Below are positions 22,086 to 31,479 of a stretch of 31,524 bases of DNA, in pieces (the first letter of the stretch is position 1; every line of letters starts with the position of its first letter). The stretch spans positions 1-31,524 of the forward strand of contig CALJKJ010000009.1 in NCBI GenBank assembly GCA_937973685.1. The letters run 5' to 3'. The notes beneath the pieces are model-generated. The model did no database searches, was not told the origin of the DNA, and saw only the letters and a list, made by a program, of their open reading frames with translations. The translations under genes were made by a program, and so were the position numbers. The stretch comes from an uncultured Flavobacteriales bacterium (lineage in GTDB: Bacteria > Bacteroidota > Bacteroidia > Flavobacteriales_D > Crocinitomicaceae).

Positions 22086-24899
22086 ATGCCGAAAAATAAT
22101 TCCATTAAATCCATACTTATCATTGGTTCAGGACCTATTGTTATTGGTCAAGCTTGTGAATTTGACTATGCAGGATCTCAAGCTGCTCGATCGCTCAGAG
22201 AAGAGGGGATTGAAGTAACGTTGATCAATTCAAATCCAGCAACAATTATGACGGACAAAGTCGTAGCTGACAACGTCTATTTATTGCCACTTGAACCAGA
22301 AAGCATTGTTCAAATACTTAAAAATCACAAAATTGATGCTGTTCTTCCAACTATGGGAGGTCAAACCGCACTTAATTTGGCTATCCAATGTGATGAAATG
22401 GGAATTTGGAAAGAACACGGTGTTGAAATTATTGGTGTTGATATTGCAGCAATTGAAATCACGGAGAACCGCGAAGCTTTCCGTGAATTAATGTTGGAGA
22501 TAGGTGTTCCAATGGCGCCACAAGCAACTGCAAAATCTTTCTTGGAAGGTAAAGAAGTTGCACAAGATTTCGGTTTTCCTTTGTGTATCCGACCTTCGTA
22601 TACGCTTGGAGGTTCTGGAGCATCTATCGTTTACGATCCGCAAAAATTTGATGGATTATTGGAAAGAGGATTACAACTATCTCCTATCCACGAAGTAATG
22701 ATTGACAAAGCTTTGTTGGGTTGGAAGGAATATGAATTAGAATTATTACGCGATGCAAATGATAATGTTGTTATTATTTGTTCGATAGAGAATTTTGATC
22801 CAATGGGAATTCATACAGGTGACTCGATAACAGTTGCTCCTGCTATGACATTGTCTGACACGACATTCCAAAAAATGCGTGACATGGCCATCAAAATGAT
22901 GCGTTCAATTGGAAATTTCGCAGGAGGATGTAATGTGCAATTTGCCGTTTCACCTGACGAAAACGAAGATATAATTGCGATTGAAATTAATCCGCGTGTT
23001 TCGCGTTCATCTGCCTTGGCTTCCAAAGCTACTGGTTACCCAATTGCGAAAATCGCTTCGAAATTGGCAATTGGTTATCACTTAGATGAATTGTCCAATC
23101 AAATTACAAAAACAACTTCAGCTTTATTTGAACCAACGCTTGATTACGTTATCGTAAAAATTCCTCGTTGGAACTTTAATAAATTCCCTGGTACAGATCG
23201 CCGTCTTGGTTTGCAAATGAAATCAGTAGGTGAGGTAATGGGGATTGGGCGTTCGTTCCAAGAAGCGTTACAAAAAGCTTGTCAGTCACTAGAAATCAAT
23301 AGAAATGGTTTGGGTGCTGATGGCAAGGAATTAACGAATCAAGACGAAATATTACACAGTTTAGAAAACGCAAGTTGGAACCGTTTGTTCCATGTGTACG
23401 ATGCGATTAAACTTGGAATTCCTTTCAAAAAGATTTTCGAAAAAACCAAAATTGATACGTGGTTCTTAAAACAAATCGAAGAATTGATTAAGTTGGAACG
23501 CAAAATTGAAAAGTTCCATTTAGGAAACATTCCGAAAGACTTACTTTTCGAAGCCAAACAAAAAGGATACGCAGATCGACAAATTGCTCACTTATTACGT
23601 TGTTTAGAATCAGAGGTTCACAACAAACGTACCGAAATGGGAATCAAACGCGTATTCAAATTAGTTGATACATGTGCAGCTGAATTTGACGCACAAACAC
23701 CTTATTACTATTCGACTTTTGAATTTGAAAACGAAAGTATCGTATCAACGAAGAAAAAAGTTGTGGTACTTGGTTCTGGGCCAAATCGAATCGGTCAAGG
23801 AATTGAGTTTGATTATTCATGTGTTCACGGAGTGTTAGCAGCCAAAGAAATGGGTTACGAAACAATCATGATCAATTGTAATCCTGAAACAGTTTCAACC
23901 GATTTTGATACAGCAGATAAATTGTACTTCGAACCAGTTTTCTGGGAGCATATTTACGACATTATTCGTCATGAAAATCCCGAAGGAGTTATCGTACAAC
24001 TAGGCGGTCAAACAGCTTTGAAATTAGCTGAAAAGTTAGAGCGTTACGGCATCAAGATATTGGGAACAAGCTTCGAAGCGTTAGATTTAGCAGAAGACCG
24101 CGGTCGTTTCTCTAAAGTATTGGAACAACACAATATTCCTTTCCCGAAATATGGAATCGTTGAAAGTGCAGAACAAGCAATTGAATTGTCAGAAACACTT
24201 GGATTCCCATTATTAGTGCGACCTTCTTATGTATTGGGTGGTCAAAAAATGAAAATCGTTATCAACAAAGAAGAATTGGAACACCACGTAGTTGACATTA
24301 TCAATGAAATGGGAAGTAATCAAATTTTGTTGGATCACTTTTTAGGTGGTGCAATTGAAGCAGAAGCTGATGCAATTTGTGATGGTACTGATGTTTATAT
24401 CATCGGAATTATGCAACACATCGAGCCTGCAGGAATTCACTCAGGTGATTCATATGCATTGTTACCACCATACAATTTGGGTGATTTTGTCATGCAACAA
24501 ATCGAAGACATCACACGTAAAATTGCGGTGGAATTACGTACAGTTGGTTTGATTAATATTCAGTTTGCAATCAAAGACGACAAAGTTTACGTGATTGAAG
24601 CAAATCCAAGAGCATCTAGAACTGTTCCGTTTATTGCAAAAGCATACGACGAACCGTATGTAAATTATGCTACGAAAGTAATGCTTGGAGCTAAATTAAG
24701 TGATTTCTCGTTCAATCCTCGCAAAGAAGGATACGCGATAAAAATCCCTGTTTTCTCGTACGAGAAGTTCCCGGATGTGAAAAAAGAATTAGGTCCTGAA
24801 ATGAAGTCGACAGGTGAGGCAATTCGCTTTATCAAAGACTTGAAAGATCCATTCTTCACGAAGATTTACTCGGAAAGAAACATGCACTTATCCAAATAA
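22086..24899 (+). CDS. carB: Carbamoyl-phosphate synthase large subunit, without MGS domain
   Basis: CarB makes carbamoyl phosphate from bicarbonate, ATP and ammonia supplied by CarA, for pyrimidines and arginine. Both synthetase halves are present: the N-terminal one starts with GSGPIVIGQACEFDYAGSQA, and the second, near residue 562, with GSGPNRIGQGIEFDYSCVHG. Each has its ATP-grasp segments (RPSYTLGGSG, RPSYVLGGQK, EINPRVSRSSALASKATG, EANPRASRTVPFIAKA). At 937 residues it is about 135 shorter than E. coli CarB. It ends just after GPEMKSTGEAIRFIKDL, so the C-terminal MGS-like allosteric domain that binds UMP and ornithine is missing. To my knowledge this is common in Flavobacteriia. carA is not in the window. 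Confidence 0.97.
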   Translation: MPKNNSIKSILIIGSGPIVIGQACEFDYAGSQAARSLREEGIEVTLINSNPATIMTDKVVADNVYLLPLEPESIVQILKNHKIDAVLPTMGGQTALNLAIQCDEMGIWKEHGVEIIGVDIAAIEITENREAFRELMLEIGVPMAPQATAKSFLEGKEVAQDFGFPLCIRPSYTLGGSGASIVYDPQKFDGLLERGLQLSPIHEVMIDKALLGWKEYELELLRDANDNVVIICSIENFDPMGIHTGDSITVAPAMTLSDTTFQKMRDMAIKMMRSIGNFAGGCNVQFAVSPDENEDIIAIEINPRVSRSSALASKATGYPIAKIASKLAIGYHLDELSNQITKTTSALFEPTLDYVIVKIPRWNFNKFPGTDRRLGLQMKSVGEVMGIGRSFQEALQKACQSLEINRNGLGADGKELTNQDEILHSLENASWNRLFHVYDAIKLGIPFKKIFEKTKIDTWFLKQIEELIKLERKIEKFHLGNIPKDLLFEAKQKGYADRQIAHLLRCLESEVHNKRTEMGIKRVFKLVDTCAAEFDAQTPYYYSTFEFENESIVSTKKKVVVLGSGPNRIGQGIEFDYSCVHGVLAAKEMGYETIMINCNPETVSTDFDTADKLYFEPVFWEHIYDIIRHENPEGVIVQLGGQTALKLAEKLERYGIKILGTSFEALDLAEDRGRFSKVLEQHNIPFPKYGIVESAEQAIELSETLGFPLLVRPSYVLGGQKMKIVINKEELEHHVVDIINEMGSNQILLDHFLGGAIEAEADAICDGTDVYIIGIMQHIEPAGIHSGDSYALLPPYNLGDFVMQQIEDITRKIAVELRTVGLINIQFAIKDDKVYVIEANPRASRTVPFIAKAYDEPYVNYATKVMLGAKLSDFSFNPRKEGYAIKIPVFSYEKFPDVKKELGPEMKSTGEAIRFIKDLKDPFFTKIYSERNMHLSK

Positions 24900-24900
24900 A

Positions 24901-25161
24901 ATGATCGTTGCCGAAGCAGGAGTTGTCAACATGTTTAAAACCATATTGATATTAATTGGTTGTTTTGTTTTGCTCCGTTTCATTGGTCAATTAATGCGTG
25001 CTAAAAATGATTTAGCAGCTGAAAAACGGATGGTTGCACAAGAAAAAGAATTACTCAAAGAGCGCAATCAAAAGCTCAAGACCTTTGGAAAGGTAAGTGT
25101 TACCAAATCAAAACCGAAAGGGTCGATTCAAGATATAGATTACGAGGAAGTAATCGACTAA
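24901..25161 (+). CDS. DUF4834-like small membrane-anchored protein
   Basis: One hydrophobic segment (MFKTILILIGCFVLLRFIGQLM) is followed by a charged, helical cytoplasmic part. The ending KSKPKGSIQDIDYEEVID resembles the DUF4834 family of Bacteroidota. Function is unknown. The ATG at 24901 follows the carB stop by one base, giving 86 residues. The internal ATG at 24931, directly before the membrane segment, would give 76 and is closer to the family's usual start. Cotranscribed with carB and followed by a terminator. Confidence 0.7.
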   Translation: MIVAEAGVVNMFKTILILIGCFVLLRFIGQLMRAKNDLAAEKRMVAQEKELLKERNQKLKTFGKVSVTKSKPKGSIQDIDYEEVID

Positions 25162-25167
25162 CAGATT

Positions 25168-25204
25168 AAACGGGTGGATATTGATTATTCACCCGTTTTG
25201 TTTT
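25168..25204 (+). terminator. Rho-independent terminator of carB-DUF4834
   Basis: A 9-bp perfect stem (AAACGGGTG / CACCCGTTT) with a 13-nt loop runs into TTTTGTTTT, starting 6 bp after the stop codon. Confidence 0.8.
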
Positions 25205-25286
25205 CATACAAATTCGGATTTTATCGTTCCGTTCAATCTGATTTTTACTATATTCACACCTGATTTAATAAACAACAATTTTTCAA

Positions 25287-28200
25287 ATGGAAATCACTTC
25301 ATTTTTTAAACGCAATTGGGTACACTTCGCAGCAATTGGTATCTTTTTCATCGTTGGATTGTCATACTTCAGTTTGCAACTAGATGGATATGCATTAAAA
25401 CAACACGATATCGAGCAACACAAAGGTGCTTCTCATGAGATACAAGATTTTAGAGAACAAAACAACGGTCAAGAACCCTTGTGGACGAATGCCTTATTTG
25501 GTGGTATGCCAGCGACGCAAATTTCTGTCATCCACGATGGTAACTGGGTTGCTAAAATAACAACTACGTTTATTAAGACGTTCAATTCACCATTTGGAAT
25601 TGTTTTACTTTATATGCTTGGGTTTTATTTTTTAATGAATTTATTGAAAATTAACCGCTGGGTAGCCATTTTTGGGTCTTTGAGTTACGCCTTTTTGAGT
25701 TATCAAATTGTCATTCTTCAAGCTGGACACAATTCAAAAGGTATTGCAATTGCTTTCATGGCGCCAGTAGTTGGTGCGTTTTACATGGCATTTCGACGTA
25801 ATTGGCTCCTTGGCACAATTTTATCGGCTGTGTTTATGTCGTTTGAAATGGCTGCGAATCACTTACAAGTGACATATTATTTGTTGTTCTTGTTACTTGG
25901 TTTGGGTATCGCTGAAGTCGTAAGAATCATTAAAACAAAAGACGTTATTCCATTTTTGAAAGCTACTGCTGGAGTTGTTGTGGCATACTTGCTTGCTTTT
26001 GTTATCAACTATGGGAATATTGGGATGACCAATTCCTACGCAAAAGTTTCCATGCGTGGAACGAATGATTTAACGCTGACACCAGAAGGAAAATCACTTC
26101 CTAAAGCACAAGCTGATGGATTAGATCCAGAATATATTACACAATATAGTTATGGTGTAGATGAATCATTTACATTTATTTCTCCATATATTAAAGGTGG
26201 TTCATCTACTCAAATCAGCAATTCAAATTTCAAAGATTTAGTTGAAAATTCAACAGATTTAACCCCCGAACAAATCAATGCTGCATTATCGAATTCCGCA
26301 TATTGGGGCGATCAATTAAGCACATCAGGTCCTGTGTATTTGGGAGTTATTTTGGTGTTGTTGGCTTTGTTGGGAATGGTTTACTTGAAAGATCCAACTA
26401 AATGGGCGCTTTTGGGTGTATCAATTTTGGCGTTGATGTTGTCATGGGGTAAAAACTACATGGGATTAACCGATTGGTTTTTGAACAATGTACCTGCGTA
26501 CAACAAGTTTCGTGCGGTAACCATTATTTTGGTGTTATTAGAATTAACGATTCCGTTATTAGCCGCTTTGTTCTTGGATAAATTAATCAAAGAAAAAGAA
26601 GCAATCAAAGCGAACATCAAGCCATTTTACATTACAGTTGCAGCCTTTTTTGTCCTATTAATTGGAATAAAATCAGTTGGCATTGATAAAATATATTTGT
26701 CAGCAAACGAACGTGACACCACACAATTGGAAGCACAATTAGCTGCTCAGCGCCCGCAAGTTCAAGCACAAATCATGCAAATGACTCCTGAACAAGCTAC
26801 GCAATATGGAATTGACAATTCGACACCAGCAGGAGTAGAGGCAGCAGTAAATGCTCAAATCGAGTCGATGCGTACAAATTACACCGATGGATTAGCTGCA
26901 ACGCAAGAAGCACGCAAATTGATTTTTGATTCGTCTATGAATCGTTCGTTGTTATTTACCTTCCTAGGAATTATTTGTTTGATTGTTTTCTTTCAAACGT
27001 CTGTTCCTGCTTATCTTTCATTGGGTGCACTTGGTCTGATTTCATTTATTGATGTTGTTTCTGTATCAACAAATTACTTGAATAGTTCAGAGGACGAAGC
27101 TGGAAATTACAAATATTGGGCACCAAAATTAGCGGAGTTATATCCAATGGATGCTGAAATTGGTGACTTGCAAATCCTTGAACTAGAAACCAAAAACAAC
27201 CCAATGGTGCGCAATGCAGTCAACAAAGGGCGTTTGGAAGGAGAAGCAAAAGCGAACGAATTAGAAGCGATTGGCAACGAGCGCACACGAATTGTCAATG
27301 CGTATACGTTTGCAGCCTTGAATCGTGTGACCAATTACCGTGTTTTTGGTGATTACAACGTGTTTAATTCAACACGCACTTCTTATTTCCACAAAGCATT
27401 GGGTGGATATCATGGCGCAAAATTACGCTCGATTCAAAATATGATCGAATTTCATATTGGACGAACAAATAACAAAGTATTTGACATGTTCAATGTGAAG
27501 TATAATTTACAACAAACAGATTCTGGATTGGTTGCAGCAGTAAACCCAACCGCTTGTGGAAATGCTTGGTTTGTGCAGCGCTTAAAAGTTGTACCAACTG
27601 CTGATGATGCAATCAGAGCTTTGGGGTCACAATTCCAATTAACAAATGCAGGAACAGGAAAATTATTGGTGAATGGAGTTCAACTACCGACTGCGAAAGT
27701 TACGGGAACTGAAAAGTTACAGTACTTACCAGCGGGTTCTTCAGACACATTAACGGTACCGTTATCCAATGGCATTCCGTTAGGAATTGAAGTGTTGTTT
27801 GTTCAAGACCGAAATGGTAAAACAGACTTAATCATGAAAGAAGGATTTGATCGTGATACGACGCGTTCTTTCCAAGCGTTTGTTGCATTGAAGGTCACAG
27901 ATGAATTCAATCCAAAACAAGTTGCCATTGCTACGCAAGCAGATGCAAAAGTAATCACAGGTCGTTCTTGGAAAGCAGACGGAACAATCAACATGACCAG
28001 TTATGCACCGAATAAAATCACGTATACTTCAACGTCACCAGCAGCTGGTTTAGCTGTTTTCTCAGAAATCATGCATCCGGATTGGAAAGCAACCATTGAT
28101 GGAAAAGAAGTCGCTGTAGTAAAAGTGAATTATTTATTACGTGGATTAATGCTTCCTGCAGGTAAGCACAAGATTGTTTTTGAATACAACAGAAGTGAAT

Positions 28201-28310
28201 ACGAAAAGTATAACATGCTTTCAATGATTGGAAGTGTGGTGTTGTTAATAATTGTATTGCTTTTAGTTTTTTTTCAAATAAAGAATAGAAATAAAAAAGA
28301 ATTAAATTAA
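25287..28310 (+). CDS. YfhO-family large membrane protein
   Basis: This 1007-residue protein fits the YfhO family (PF09586-type), multi-pass membrane proteins related to GT-C glycosyltransferases. In Bacillus, YfhO is linked to glycosylation of lipoteichoic acid. The first membrane segment is near residues 13-31, and more hydrophobic helices run to about residue 600. They are interrupted by soluble loops, including a Gln/Ala-rich one near 475-540. Then comes a soluble C-terminal beta-rich part with YAPNKITYTSTSPAAGLAVFSEIMHPDWKATIDGKEV, typical of the family, and a final membrane helix before a Lys/Asn-rich end. Flavobacterial members have similar length. It heads an operon with a flippase, a glycosyltransferase and an FkbM methyltransferase, so a glycan role is inferred. 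Promoter not clear. Confidence 0.88.
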   Translation: MEITSFFKRNWVHFAAIGIFFIVGLSYFSLQLDGYALKQHDIEQHKGASHEIQDFREQNNGQEPLWTNALFGGMPATQISVIHDGNWVAKITTTFIKTFNSPFGIVLLYMLGFYFLMNLLKINRWVAIFGSLSYAFLSYQIVILQAGHNSKGIAIAFMAPVVGAFYMAFRRNWLLGTILSAVFMSFEMAANHLQVTYYLLFLLLGLGIAEVVRIIKTKDVIPFLKATAGVVVAYLLAFVINYGNIGMTNSYAKVSMRGTNDLTLTPEGKSLPKAQADGLDPEYITQYSYGVDESFTFISPYIKGGSSTQISNSNFKDLVENSTDLTPEQINAALSNSAYWGDQLSTSGPVYLGVILVLLALLGMVYLKDPTKWALLGVSILALMLSWGKNYMGLTDWFLNNVPAYNKFRAVTIILVLLELTIPLLAALFLDKLIKEKEAIKANIKPFYITVAAFFVLLIGIKSVGIDKIYLSANERDTTQLEAQLAAQRPQVQAQIMQMTPEQATQYGIDNSTPAGVEAAVNAQIESMRTNYTDGLAATQEARKLIFDSSMNRSLLFTFLGIICLIVFFQTSVPAYLSLGALGLISFIDVVSVSTNYLNSSEDEAGNYKYWAPKLAELYPMDAEIGDLQILELETKNNPMVRNAVNKGRLEGEAKANELEAIGNERTRIVNAYTFAALNRVTNYRVFGDYNVFNSTRTSYFHKALGGYHGAKLRSIQNMIEFHIGRTNNKVFDMFNVKYNLQQTDSGLVAAVNPTACGNAWFVQRLKVVPTADDAIRALGSQFQLTNAGTGKLLVNGVQLPTAKVTGTEKLQYLPAGSSDTLTVPLSNGIPLGIEVLFVQDRNGKTDLIMKEGFDRDTTRSFQAFVALKVTDEFNPKQVAIATQADAKVITGRSWKADGTINMTSYAPNKITYTSTSPAAGLAVFSEIMHPDWKATIDGKEVAVVKVNYLLRGLMLPAGKHKIVFEYNRSEYEKYNMLSMIGSVVLLIIVLLLVFFQIKNRNKKELN

Positions 28311-28327
28311 TTGACTGAAAGAAAAAC

Positions 28328-29794
28328 GTGGGTAAATTAAAGAAAAACGCTTTTAAAACAACAATAATATCTTATATCGGATTATTGATAGGATATTTAA
28401 ATAAGGGCGTTTTATTTGTCTATTTTTTATCGACAGAAGAAATTGGACTTATTAATTTAATTTTGACGATAGGTGTATTATTTGCTCAATTTTCAAATTT
28501 GGGTGTTTCTTATACAATCTGGAGGTTTTTTCCATTCTTTAAAAACAAACAAACGAGCAATAACGGATTCATTCAGTTTACGTTAATTCTTAATATAGTA
28601 GGGGTATTCATTTTTACCTTATTATTGATTCTTTTCAAAGATTTAATAAATGATAATTACATCAAATCACCTCTTTTTGAAGCTAATTATTTTTGGATAA
28701 TTCCTTTAGGTATTTTTTATTCATTCTTTTTAACGTTCGATAGTATATTAAGAGCGATACATAAAAATGTTGTTTCAATTTTTGCAATGGACTTTCTTTT
28801 AAGAATGATGCAATTATTGGTAACATTGTTGTTTGGTTTTTCAATCATAAACTTCTCATGTTTTGTTGCGCTGTCAAGTATTTGCTTTGTATTCCCAACA
28901 GTATTGGTATTGGTTCAATTACTTAAAAACAAACAGTTTTTTTGGCGTTTTTCCCAAATTGACATCGCTAAAAGATTCCGAAAAATTCTCTATAATTATA
29001 CGTTCTATAACTACTTAAATTTTATTGGAATTACTGTTGTTTTATCACTTGACACTGTTATGATTGCAAGTTATATCGGATTAAGTAAAACAGGTGTTTA
29101 TACAACAATGATTTTTTTATTGAGTGGATTATTAATTCCATACAAAACTCTTCAACGCTACTGTCAACCAATGGTTGCTGAATATTGGAAAAACAAAGAG
29201 CTCATTAAACTTGAAAAGCTCTACGAGCGCGTTAGCTCCATTTCCTTGATTTTTGGTTTCATTATTTTCATTGTCTCGTGGACTTTAAAAAACAAAGCGC
29301 TCGATTTTTTACCTAGTCAATTTGATGAGTTCATGATGCTTTTGTTGATTGTCTTAATTGGACGTATCATTGATATGTATAGTGGATTAAATGGGTTAAT
29401 CTTATTATCCTCAAAGAAGTATAAAATTGATATTGTTTTTACACTGTTTTTACTTGTTATCACCGTTTTATTAAATATTGTGCTCATTCCAAAATACGGT
29501 GTGATTGGTGCGGCCATATCAACTTCAGCAGCATTGATTTTATATAATTTATCACGATTGCTATATGTTTTTATAGTTTTCAAAATTCATCCATTTGCAA
29601 AAAACCAACTCTTCATGATGTTGATTTTTATAACTGCTATTTTATTGTCTAATTTTGTGTTTATAGGATTAAATGATTGGTTAAATTGTGCTTTATCGTT
29701 GAGTTTGTTTTTAATTCCAATCATATTATTCAAATTAAATAACGATATCAATGGTTTTGTATATAACCGTAAAATTTTATTTCTAAAAAAATAA
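28328..29794 (+). CDS. Polysaccharide flippase (Wzx/MOP superfamily)
   Basis: A 488-residue protein with about 12-14 hydrophobic segments and no large soluble domain, matching the oligosaccharide flippases that move lipid-linked glycans across the inner membrane. The start TIISYIGLLIGYLNKGVLFVYFLSTEEIGLINLILTIG and the later YGVIGAAISTSAALILYNLSRLLYV are typical of the family. The start codon is GTG: an in-frame TGA at 28316 closes the frame upstream, and no ATG precedes the first membrane segment. The gene is 17 bp after the YfhO gene and overlaps the next gene in TAATG. Base composition here is clearly more AT-rich than in the YfhO gene. Confidence 0.88.
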   Translation: MGKLKKNAFKTTIISYIGLLIGYLNKGVLFVYFLSTEEIGLINLILTIGVLFAQFSNLGVSYTIWRFFPFFKNKQTSNNGFIQFTLILNIVGVFIFTLLLILFKDLINDNYIKSPLFEANYFWIIPLGIFYSFFLTFDSILRAIHKNVVSIFAMDFLLRMMQLLVTLLFGFSIINFSCFVALSSICFVFPTVLVLVQLLKNKQFFWRFSQIDIAKRFRKILYNYTFYNYLNFIGITVVLSLDTVMIASYIGLSKTGVYTTMIFLLSGLLIPYKTLQRYCQPMVAEYWKNKELIKLEKLYERVSSISLIFGFIIFIVSWTLKNKALDFLPSQFDEFMMLLLIVLIGRIIDMYSGLNGLILLSSKKYKIDIVFTLFLLVITVLLNIVLIPKYGVIGAAISTSAALILYNLSRLLYVFIVFKIHPFAKNQLFMMLIFITAILLSNFVFIGLNDWLNCALSLSLFLIPIILFKLNNDINGFVYNRKILFLKK

Positions 29795-30705
29795 TGAAAA
29801 AAATTTCTGTTATACTCACAACTTATAATGGTTCAAAAACAATTGAACGAACACTGAATTCCATTTTTAGTCAAGATGGTTTAAAAAGTGATTTTGAGTT
29901 AGAAGTTCTTGTTATTGATGACCAATCAACGGATAATACAACCTCAATTATTGAAAAATTCCCTGTTAAATTATTGGTGAACGACAAAAATTCTGGAGGT
30001 CCAAACAAAGGAAGAAATTTAGGATTATCAATTGTTACAGGTGATTATATTTGTATTGTTGATCAAGATGATGAATGGTTACCCAACAGGATTTCAACTG
30101 TTTTGCCATATTTAAATCAAACAATGATTATTTCTTCTGGCTTTATAGTGAAAGACACTTTAACAGATACTGTAAAAGAAATCGTAAATGATGCATCAAC
30201 CGATTTTATTTTATTTGATAAAAATAAAACGTTCATGCAACGGTTGGAAAAGTCGAGTAAAGGACAAAACACTTATTTGGGATCGTTGATTTATCATTCA
30301 TCTTTGAAACATATTTTATTCGAAGAGGATTTTGGAATGGTTGATTTTGATTGGTTGTTAAAATTATTCCATAACCAATCTTCGGTTGAAATATGTAAGC
30401 CATTGTATATTAGGTATCTTGATGGTAAAAATCTATCTATGAATGAAAAGTATCGTCAAAACGATTACACATTTTCTATGAAAACCATTGAAACTTATAA
30501 AAACACTTATCCCAAGCAATCTAAAAGCGCGTTAAAAAAAGTAAACGGTACTTTGGCTCGGTATTATTATGTTACTGGTAATATGAAAGAAGCGCGGTTT
30601 TATTTTAAAAAATCAACTATTAATTTGAAAACAATACTTTATGTGATAACTTCATTTTTTGGATCGAAGTATATCATTAAAAAGTTCCCGGTTTTTGGAA
30701 ATTGA
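29794..30705 (+). CDS. Family 2 glycosyltransferase
   Basis: GT2 enzymes transfer a sugar from a nucleotide-sugar donor with inversion. The GT-A fold opens with ISVILTTYNGSKTIERTLNSI, has IDDQSTDNT at 41-49, GGPNKGRNLGLS at 68-79 and the metal-binding Asp motif VDQDDEW at 89-95. No signal peptide or membrane helix; likely a cytoplasmic face enzyme. The conserved catalytic-base region around FGMVDFDWLLKLF (near 178-190) is present in a modest form. Donor and acceptor unknown. It overlaps the flippase stop by one base and lies 6 bp before the FkbM gene, so the three are one operon. Confidence 0.92.
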   Translation: MKKISVILTTYNGSKTIERTLNSIFSQDGLKSDFELEVLVIDDQSTDNTTSIIEKFPVKLLVNDKNSGGPNKGRNLGLSIVTGDYICIVDQDDEWLPNRISTVLPYLNQTMIISSGFIVKDTLTDTVKEIVNDASTDFILFDKNKTFMQRLEKSSKGQNTYLGSLIYHSSLKHILFEEDFGMVDFDWLLKLFHNQSSVEICKPLYIRYLDGKNLSMNEKYRQNDYTFSMKTIETYKNTYPKQSKSALKKVNGTLARYYYVTGNMKEARFYFKKSTINLKTILYVITSFFGSKYIIKKFPVFGN

Positions 30706-30711
30706 ACGATC

Positions 30712-31479
30712 ATGATATTTAAAAAAATAAAAGATAAAATAAATTTTTATAGACAGGAAATTTCTGCTTCAAAAAGAAAAAAGGAACTCAATAAACATAT
30801 TGATGCGCATAAATTTGAATTTTTAAGACCAACTTGTGTCTTATCAAAAGAGTGGTATGGAAGTGTTTATGGAGGATTTTTCGTTCATCCGGAACGCATT
30901 AATGAAAAATCGATTATTTATTCATTTGGTATAGGAAAGGATATCACATTCGATAAAAAGTGCATTAAAAAACACCAATGTACAGTTTTCGGTTTCGATC
31001 CAACACCAAAATCAATTGAATGGGTGCAACAACAGAAAGTTTCTGAAAAATTCAATTTCTTTAATTACGGTATTTCAGTCATTTCCGGAATACAACATTT
31101 TTATTTGCCAAAAAACAATAAAAGTGTTTCTGGTAGTTTGGTTATGAATGAAACTGTTAACGAAGAAGATATGGTTGCTGTTAGTATGAAGTCATTTGCA
31201 GCTATTATTCAAGATTTGAAACACAACGAAATAGAAGTACTTAAAATGGATATTGAAGGTGCTGAATACGATGTTATTGACAGTATTTTAGCTGCTAATA
31301 TTACGATAAACCAGTTTCTTGTAGAATTTCACGACAGAATTTTCCGTACTACTGAACCGAAGTCAAAAGCTTTTGTTGAAAAAATGAAAGCCAAGGGATT
31401 TGAGATATTTGCAGTATCTGATTCTTTTGAAGAAGTTTCATTTATTCGAAAGTCAGCACTTACTCCACAATCGCTTTAA
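30712..31479 (+). CDS. FkbM-family methyltransferase
   Basis: FkbM-type SAM methyltransferases often O-methylate sugars of surface glycans. The SAM-binding strand is IIYSFGIGKDITFD (68-81), followed by VFGFDPTPKSIEW (92-104). The family motif LKMDIEGAEYDVI is at 177-189, and the C-terminal FLVEFHDR strand is also typical. At 255 residues the length is normal, and it has no signal peptide. It is third after the flippase and glycosyltransferase genes, so methylation of the same glycan is likely, but no substrate can be named. The locus probably continues past the window. Confidence 0.9.
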   Translation: MIFKKIKDKINFYRQEISASKRKKELNKHIDAHKFEFLRPTCVLSKEWYGSVYGGFFVHPERINEKSIIYSFGIGKDITFDKKCIKKHQCTVFGFDPTPKSIEWVQQQKVSEKFNFFNYGISVISGIQHFYLPKNNKSVSGSLVMNETVNEEDMVAVSMKSFAAIIQDLKHNEIEVLKMDIEGAEYDVIDSILAANITINQFLVEFHDRIFRTTEPKSKAFVEKMKAKGFEIFAVSDSFEEVSFIRKSALTPQSL

